Shown piece after piece: positions 60,701 through 64,000 of a DNA stretch of 64,000 bases. Numbering within the stretch: position 1 is the first letter of the stretch; each line of letters begins with the position of its first letter. The DNA is from Heliocidaris erythrogramma (taxonomy: Eukaryota > Echinodermata > Echinoidea > Camarodonta > Echinometridae). Below the pieces are notes generated by a model. That model worked only from the letters and a program-made list of their open reading frames with translations. It was not told the origin of the DNA and did not search any database. A program made the translations under genes and the position numbers. The stretch spans positions 31,131,579-31,195,578 of the forward strand of contig CM046871.1 of assembly GCA_025617745.1 (NCBI GenBank), in the 5' to 3' direction.

Positions 60701-62968
60701 TAAGTGCAAAAGCAACAGTGAGTGAGATCTCCATGATAACAAGCGCCTCTCAACACTACCCACCTAATATGACCCAGTAGCAATTCTTCCACATTTTGAA
60801 GTATGCATTCCGTTGGTTGTCCTTATAGAGCTTAGGATTCTTAAGAAGCGTCTCTGCAGGAAGATGTTGTTCAAAGATTCCAAACAGTAAGATGGGTAAC
60901 GCACAGAAGGTGATGTTATACAGCGTCAGGTACATGCTGTCAAACATAGGCTGGAAAGAATTTGAAATGAAGAATAACTTTAACTTGTTTTAAAAGGACA
61001 ATCCAACATTGATAAGTTGGTTTGAATTTAAACAAAAAGCAGAGGAATAGACAGGCGGAAGTCTGAAATCAGATAAACAATCAACTTCTCCTGAAATTAA
61101 AGGGAAATGTTCAGTATGGACTGGTGGCCTTTATTAAGAAGTACTCCTAAACACAGATTTAACTGTAATAAAAACAGAATAATTTCACAAATCATCCAAA
61201 TTATGGCATGTATGTACAGTAATAACACAGTGACATTAATTTACTTTTGGCTTCATGTCTGTCTCTGGCCCTGCCTAAAATGATATCAGTACATATAGTC
61301 AATTCAAGTGATTTAATGTTTAGCATTACATGTAAAACATGTACATGAAGTTTAGTTTTACAAGCATTTCAAGTACAATCTCAAACCCGAGGGATGACAT
61401 TTCCAAGAGCTTTTTCATTCTGTGGAAAAGAAAATAAGAAATTACTAAGTTTTTTACTACATCAGAACCATAACAGAGAATTTAAAAAGTTGGAATTTTG
61501 GACTGATGCAGATGACAATGCACAGGGAAGTATGAGGAGGAGACAGAGAATGTTTGCAGTAAGTAGTTTTCTAAAACTGCTTGTAGTTTACCTGTTGTGA
61601 CATCTCAGAGAAGAAGGCAAAGTAGAACTGGGCAGTGATGAAGGCAAAGTTCTGTCAAGATAAAAGACAAAGATATGATAATTACGTGCATCAAAGGGCC
61701 TGAATGCATAAGGAGTTTCAAGGAGTTACACAATTGGACATCATGTACATGGATCATCAAATGTAACTCCCTACAAGAAACCAGCAGATCATGAGTAACT
61801 TTACGGATATACGTTATTGTGAATCACAGTAGCTTGTCCAAAGACATGTAGCAACTTTACAACCAAATTTCATGAATATTCAAAATAAAAGGCATTTTTA
61901 TAAGTTCAACATCCATGATAAGCATAATTATACTACTTAACTACATGTAAATGCTTCAACAAGTTACATGTACAAGTACATGTACAGTGCCATAATATTG
62001 ACTTTCTTGACATGTAGTACAAACTGTGTCTTTCAGAGTTATTCATTGTCATACAAGGAGAAAGTTTACATGATGCATTGATATTTAATAAATGATACTT
62101 AAAACTACATGCACCTTGGATCACCTTTATTTTGAGAGGTACTCACTTTGTAGAAGAAGTACTGGACAGTGATTCCTATTCTATGGTAATACCATTGGCC
62201 ATGAACAAGTAGAATTCGGAGGAGAAACTTGAAACGGGAGAAGGCGTAGTCGCTGCAGCGTACCGCTTGGCGGCCTTCCTTACCCATGATTCCTATTAAG
62301 AAAAGGACATGTTCAAATTGATTATAGTAAGGGTGAAACTGGTAATCTAGCTGGCCTCAGTTGGTAAAATTAAAGACAAATGTAGTACAGATTTCTTCCA
62401 GTTATTGTTGATACTATCCATTCTCACTATTAGTAACATTGTCATCATTACCACCAATAAGCATCTAACTCCATCATCATCATAACGAGGACCACCTCTA
62501 TCACCATTAGCATTAAAATCACAATTTTTATCATCTTTATCACTACCTCCAACACTATCATCATCTTCATCACCATCATCATCACAATCACCATCACCAT
62601 CATCATCTTCATCTTCATCATCATCATCATCATCACCATCACCGTCATCACCATCACCATCACCACCATCACCACTGCCACCATCTCCATCATCATAGCA
62701 TCACCATCATCATCACAATCACCATCACCATCATCATCTTCATCTTCATCATCATCATCATCACCATCACCGTCATCACCATCACCATCACCACCATCAC
62801 CACTGCCACCATCTCCATCATCATAGCATCATCATCAGCAGCAGCAAGCAGCACTTGATACTTACCCAACCCAAGATGAGCTTCTTGGATCATACTGACA
62901 TCATTGGCACCATCACCAATAGCCATGGTGGAGGGTTTGCTGGGAGATTCTTTCACTAGCTTCACAAC
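43950..62968 (-). CDS. ATP11: ATP11-type P4-ATPase (phospholipid flippase), C-terminal 407 residues; 5' part beyond window
   Basis: Membrane ATPase that, with a CDC50/TMEM30 subunit, flips aminophospholipids to the cytosolic leaflet. Exons in transcript order: 62968-62866, 62292-62147, 61651-61592, 60950-60764, 59838-59759, 59026-58961, 58610-58507, 58193-58176, 57608-57443, 51728-51623, 46770-46700, 44066-43950. They total 1,224 nt, in frame throughout, all GT-AG. Seen: the P-domain hinge [16 protein letters not shown], then [16 protein letters not shown] and [38 protein letters not shown] and further hydrophobic helices matching TM3-TM10. GKEGRQA-x-R-x-SDYA and FEQHLP point to the ATP11A/B/C branch rather than ATP8A/8B. 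The phosphorylation site and actuator domain must lie to the right of the window. Introns are rich in MITEs, microsatellites and SINEs. It converges with ATG4. Confidence 0.92.
44067..46699 (-). other. ATP11 last intron
   Basis: A+T-rich; A-run at 44,897-44,915 and (GCA)n at 45,393-45,420. The 123-codon plus-strand frame at 45,094-45,465 is low-complexity (GTAGCAG/GCAGCAG words). (TTA)n at 46,437-46,460. Confidence 0.45.
46700..46770 (-). CDS. ATP11 penultimate exon (71 nt), tail
   Basis: Acceptor GTCTCTCATCTAACAG, donor GAAGAG|GTATGT. Only phase 1 is open: [20 protein letters not shown] and IWEE. It leaves phase 0, matching the terminal exon. Ser/Thr/Gln-rich. It is not in a conserved domain, so the call rests on phase and splice sites. 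Confidence 0.6.
50301..50440. mobile_element. 140-bp palindromic MITE, twin copy 1
   Basis: GGGGAGCGTTTCATCAAGGG at the left, CTTGCTGAAACACTCCCC at the right; the interior TCTGATTGGCTGAGAGC is shared with copy 2. CTG/CAG flank the element. Confidence 0.88.
50491..50630. mobile_element. 140-bp palindromic MITE, twin copy 2
   Basis: AGGGGAGCGTTTCATCAAGG at the left, CTTGATGAAACGCTCCCCT at the right. The ends are less mutated than in copy 1. Only 50 bp separate the two. Confidence 0.88.
50898..51255 (+). repeat. (GA)n and G-run tracts around a ~110-bp tandem duplication
   Basis: GACAGGAAGGAAGATACAGT, GGTAGATACTGTCATATTAG and ATAAATGGATGACAGAGAGG appear at 50,948 and again at 51,061, between GAGAGA tracts. 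From 51,170, blocks of 9-12 G alternate with AGAGAGAGA four times. Confidence 0.92.
51623..51728 (-). CDS. ATP11 tail exon with CMPC motif
   Basis: Acceptor AATAAGCAG, donor CATCTAG|GTACGG. Phase 0 in, phase 1 out, exactly bridging its neighbours. Encodes [20 protein letters not shown] and [15 protein letters not shown], a basic, Cys- and Ser-rich cytosolic stretch. The acceptor's pyrimidine tract is weak (an 18-base C-run lies ~65 bases upstream), so the 5' edge could differ. Confidence 0.55.
52053..52309 (+). repeat. Two-copy tandem repeat, ~138-bp unit
   Basis: CAAGCATTTCAAATGTAGGT, GCATGTCA(A/T)TTGGTGTTT, CATATTATGTTG and GATGATTTGGTACCA occur in both halves (starting 52,053 and 52,191). 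Confidence 0.9.
53325..53715 (+). repeat. Dispersed repeat D1, copy 2
   Basis: Collinear with 31,763-32,127 in ATG4 intron 9. The start (GACCCTTTCAAGACAATTGA) and end (GTAGCACTAAAAGAAAAAAA) are comparable, with small indels. Non-coding. Confidence 0.85.
55235..55288. mobile_element. Truncated pogo/Tigger-like MITE
   Basis: CAGTCAAACCTGTCTTGCGG and CCACCTGTCTATAGCGGCCA match the left end of the family at 9,804 and 37,340; no right end is found. Confidence 0.7.
56930..57018. mobile_element. Decayed pogo/Tigger-like MITE right half
   Basis: AACCTGTACATAAAGACCAC, CCCTTGAGGGATCTTTATGG and ACAGGTTTCA match the 37,340-37,512 copy. Confidence 0.65.
57443..57608 (-). CDS. ATP11 exon: last membrane helix
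   Basis: Acceptor CTCACTACAG, donor GTTAGG|GTGAGT. Encodes [20 protein letters not shown], the helix [20 protein letters not shown], and [15 protein letters not shown], aligning with TM10 and the following juxtamembrane part of ATP11. A GA-repeat abuts the acceptor side (57,648-57,706). Confidence 0.93.
57648..57706 (+). repeat. (GA)n microsatellite
   Basis: About 28 GA units on the plus strand, i.e. (TC)n on the minus strand, starting 40 bp upstream of the 57,608 acceptor, where it may act as a distal pyrimidine tract. Confidence 0.95.
57815..58025 (+). repeat. Dispersed repeat R3, copy 3
   Basis: AAAGAGAAGGTTGAATTCTG, TTAGTTTGGAAGAACATC, CCCTGAAAAGGATTGCTCTTC-like and CATTCATGCCAC follow the order of the copies at 30.1 and 37.8 kb. 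Confidence 0.8.
58176..58193 (-). CDS. ATP11 18-nt microexon
   Basis: Minus strand: CTTTGCAG | 18 nt | GTAAGT. With TG from the previous exon and C from the next it encodes (W)YDIFP(I), giving LLWYDIFPISVFNTTG across the TM9-TM10 loop. Without it the flanking exons (phase 2 out, phase 1-completing in) still join in frame, since 18 is a multiple of three, so inclusion could be optional. Confidence 0.8.
58507..58610 (-). CDS. ATP11 exon: TM8-TM9 region
   Basis: Acceptor TTAATTTCAG, donor CTACTGTG|GTAAGT. Encodes [20 protein letters not shown] and [15 protein letters not shown], matching the MALETHFWTW...SLFYGGILW stretch of human ATP11A. Phase 0 in, phase 2 out. Confidence 0.93.
58961..59026 (-). 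CDS. ATP11 exon: TM7 region (66 nt)
   Basis: Acceptor TTTTTGCAG, donor TTCAAG|GTAAGC. Encodes [20 protein letters not shown] and FK; compare FGNWTFGTLVFTVMVITV in human ATP11A. Phase 0 at both ends. Confidence 0.93.
59759..59838 (-). CDS. ATP11 exon: TM6-TM7 loop
   Basis: Acceptor ATATTTCAG, donor ATGAAG|GTCAGT. Encodes [20 protein letters not shown] and LMQNMK. Phase 2 in, phase 0 out. The donor GTCAGT is weaker than the others. Confidence 0.93.
59905..60130 (-). mobile_element. tRNA-derived SINE, minus strand
   Basis: Read on the minus strand: GAGGCGCGATGGCTCTCAGT and GGTAGAGTAGTGG (A-box region), then CCCAGGTTCAAAACCAAG (B box, GGTTCRANNC), then an unrelated body. Among the SINE remnants here it keeps the clearest pol III promoter. 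It lies in an ATP11 intron in the sense orientation. Confidence 0.8.
60436..60462 (+). repeat. (ATCT)n microsatellite
   Basis: Six ATCT units after a 3'-tail-like AAAATAAAATTT. Confidence 0.9.
60476..60705 (+). repeat. Degenerate telomere-type CCCTAA repeat inside an ATP11 intron
   Basis: Over ~230 bp, ACCCTAA, CCCTAAACC, GAACCTAACC and CCTAGC words recur in one orientation with spacing near multiples of six. Degenerate, hence old, or derived from a telomere-repeat-bearing element. Confidence 0.8.
60764..60950 (-). CDS. ATP11 exon: TM5 and cytosolic loop
   Basis: Acceptor TTCTTTCCAG, donor ATATTAG|GTGGGT. Encodes [40 protein letters not shown] and [20 protein letters not shown]. SxYLTLYNxxFxxLPIL and the E-Q-H after the helix are typical of ATP11. 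Phase 0 in, phase 1 out. Confidence 0.96.
61592..61651 (-). CDS. ATP11 exon: TM4 (60 nt)
   Basis: Acceptor TATCTTGACAG, donor CAACAG|GTAAAC. Encodes [20 protein letters not shown], matching NVCFITPQFLYQFYCLFSQQ in human ATP11A. Phase 0 at both ends. Confidence 0.95.
62147..62292 (-). CDS. ATP11 exon: end of P domain and TM3
   Basis: Acceptor TTCTTAATAG, donor TACAAA|GTGAGT. Encodes [40 protein letters not shown] and [15 protein letters not shown]-x-R-x-SDYA is diagnostic for the ATP11 branch. Phase 2 in, phase 0 out. Confidence 0.97.
62425..62830 (+). repeat. (CAT/CAC)n minisatellite with a ~128-bp duplicated block
   Basis: CAT/CAC triplets throughout. The block containing ATCACAATCACCATCACC, ATCATCTTCATCTTCATC and CCACCATCTCCATCATCATA is present twice (about 62,572-62,700 and 62,701-62,830). 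It ends 35 bp from the donor of the GDGAND exon. Long Met-rich minus-strand frames here are translations of the repeat. Confidence 0.92.
62866..62968 (-). CDS. ATP11 exon: P-domain hinge
   Basis: Acceptor CCTTCCCTAG, donor GTTGG|GTAAG. Encodes [20 protein letters not shown] and [21 protein letters not shown] is the P-type ATPase hinge whose Asp residues coordinate Mg at the catalytic Asp-phosphate. Phase 0 in, phase 1 out. No further exon was found between here and 64,000. Confidence 0.97.
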
Positions 62969-63319
62969 CTAGGGAAGGACAAAACCATGTAAATTTAATC
63001 TTGTTTCAATCCCAAAGCGTAAAGTTGACTTTCTTCTTAAAAAAAGAGCAGGTAGACTCCTGTGATTATACCGCTCAAAGCTCATTTTTATCAATATGAG
63101 GGTTCATTCAGAAATCCATTTTGAATGCTGCTGACTACACATAGCCTTGGTTAAAATTCAGGTCTTAAGGCATTACAGAAAGTACCCTATTACTCTTGAA
63201 AAATTAGCTGATTATTGAGAGCAAAATTCAACAGTGTTTTGCAGCTTTCAAGCTCAAAACTGACAGTTTGATACCAAGTAATCATTTTTCAACATGCAAA
63301 ATCTATTTTGGTACTCCTC

Positions 63320-63812
63320 TTGGAGGTGTCATGGTATAATGGTTCATTCACTTGACTCTCAATCCAAGGGTTGCACTAGCGTCTTTTGGCAAGACATTAA
63401 TCCACATTTGCCATTCTCCACCCAGGTGTAGTAAATGGGTACCTGGCAGGATTTATTCCTTGAAATACAGCCATGGAAAAAATTATTAGACCAAGAATGG
63501 TTACTGAAAGTGTTAAATTTGTGGTAAGAAGGAAATAAAATATCATAAAATCAAGGTACAATTGCTGGAATTTGGTATTCATTCAATGAAATACAAAGAC
63601 AAATCATTTTCATTAGTTTGAATGCATATTATAGTACATGTACCTTTATTTCAGAAGCTTGGTCTAATAATTTTTTCCAGGGCTGTACACTGTGCGCTGA
63701 TTACGGCTTGCCGGAGCTAAAGCCAGGGTAATAATATCCAAAACCCTTTGGAAGCGCATAGGAATGTTATATCAATGTGATATGCGCTATACAAGAATGT
63801 TTTTTTTTATTA
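63320..63812 (+). mobile_element. tRNA-derived SINE interrupted by a mariner-like MITE
   Basis: GGTGTCATGGTATAATGG gives a tRNA-like A-box region and GGGTTGCACTAGCGTC a decayed B box. The body CACATTTGCCATTCTCCACC and GTAAATGGGTACCTGGCAGG is broken at 63,467; the SINE resumes at 63,688 with GTGCGCTGATTACGGCTTGC and ends GATATGCGCTATACAAGAAT before a T-run and ATT repeats. Confidence 0.82.
63468..63685. mobile_element. Tc1/mariner-like MITE, TA target duplication
   Basis: CAGCCATGGAAAAAATTATT and AGACCAAG at the left; CTTGGTCT and AATAATTTTTTCCAGGGCTG at the right; TA on both sides. 218 bp. The frame of 61 codons inside has no transposase motif. Nested in the SINE, so younger than it. Confidence 0.92.
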
Positions 63813-64000
63813 TTATCATCATTTATGACAACTCATTAAGTCCTCAAAAATCTCAAAATTTATTCAATGTAAAAATATATTCATCATAACATGTTAGTTT
63901 ATCCAATACAAGTCAGTAATAATTTGTCCATGTAATATAGACAAATCATCGTCCAAATGAACTGATAGGAATAATTACAATCAAAGTACTTTCTTGCTTA
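63813..64000. other. No feature seen
   Basis: A+T-rich sequence to the window edge; no splice-bounded minus-strand exon of the P4-ATPase is visible. Confidence 0.5.

Noticed and set aside
62425..62830. CRISPR-like array
   Set aside because: It is a triplet microsatellite with one block duplication, without unique spacers; the organism is an animal.
62448..62965. Met/Val-rich minus-strand frames
   Set aside because: Translations of the CAT/CAC minisatellite; only the stretch above 62,866 is real exon.

Overview
The window is animal nuclear DNA, A+T-rich, with widely spaced multi-exon genes carrying GT-AG introns and a very dense load of short mobile elements. Marine invertebrate, most likely a deuterostome (echinoderm or hemichordate type), is the best guess. 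The reasons are the abundance of TACATGTA-type words, palindromic MITEs, tRNA-derived SINEs with a GCGCTATA(C/T)AA and ATT-repeat tail, and a Penelope-like retroelement. The species cannot be read from the sequence, and nothing looks bacterial, viral or organellar.

Layout. 1-2,010: the 3' part of a Penelope-like retroelement (reverse transcriptase plus GIY-YIG nuclease) running in from the left edge, with a hammerhead-like RNA fold on its stop codon. 2,600-15,050: no gene recognised; a decayed array keyed by GGTAACGGAAGGACA, a ~156-bp tandem array, about nine inverted-repeat MITEs and an AGCTCACCTGAGC-type repeat. 15,555-32,710 (+): an ATG4-family autophagy cysteine protease, ten coding exons, 423 residues in the model, Cys-Asp-His triad and C-terminal LIR motif intact. 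Its introns hold decayed tandem copies of two of its own exons, a truncated LINE, SINEs and a 3.4-kb palindrome with a nested TTAA-flanked element. 32,711-43,949: intergenic plus the facing 3' UTRs of two convergent genes, with more nested MITEs. 43,950-62,968 (-): the 3' half of an ATP11-type P4-ATPase (phospholipid flippase), twelve coding exons including an 18-nt microexon, running off the right edge. 63,320-63,812: a SINE split by a mariner-like MITE.

The two host genes are a convergent pair. ATG4 processes and delipidates Atg8/LC3 proteins; ATP11-type flippases move aminophospholipids to the cytosolic leaflet. Nothing in the sequence shows shared regulation. Exon models were built by hand from splice consensus and codon phase: both add up to multiples of three, and the conserved cores are secure. 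The first ATG4 exon and the last three ATP11 exons rest on phase and splice signals only. Repeat families were recognised by comparing copies inside the window, so family names beyond that are tentative.
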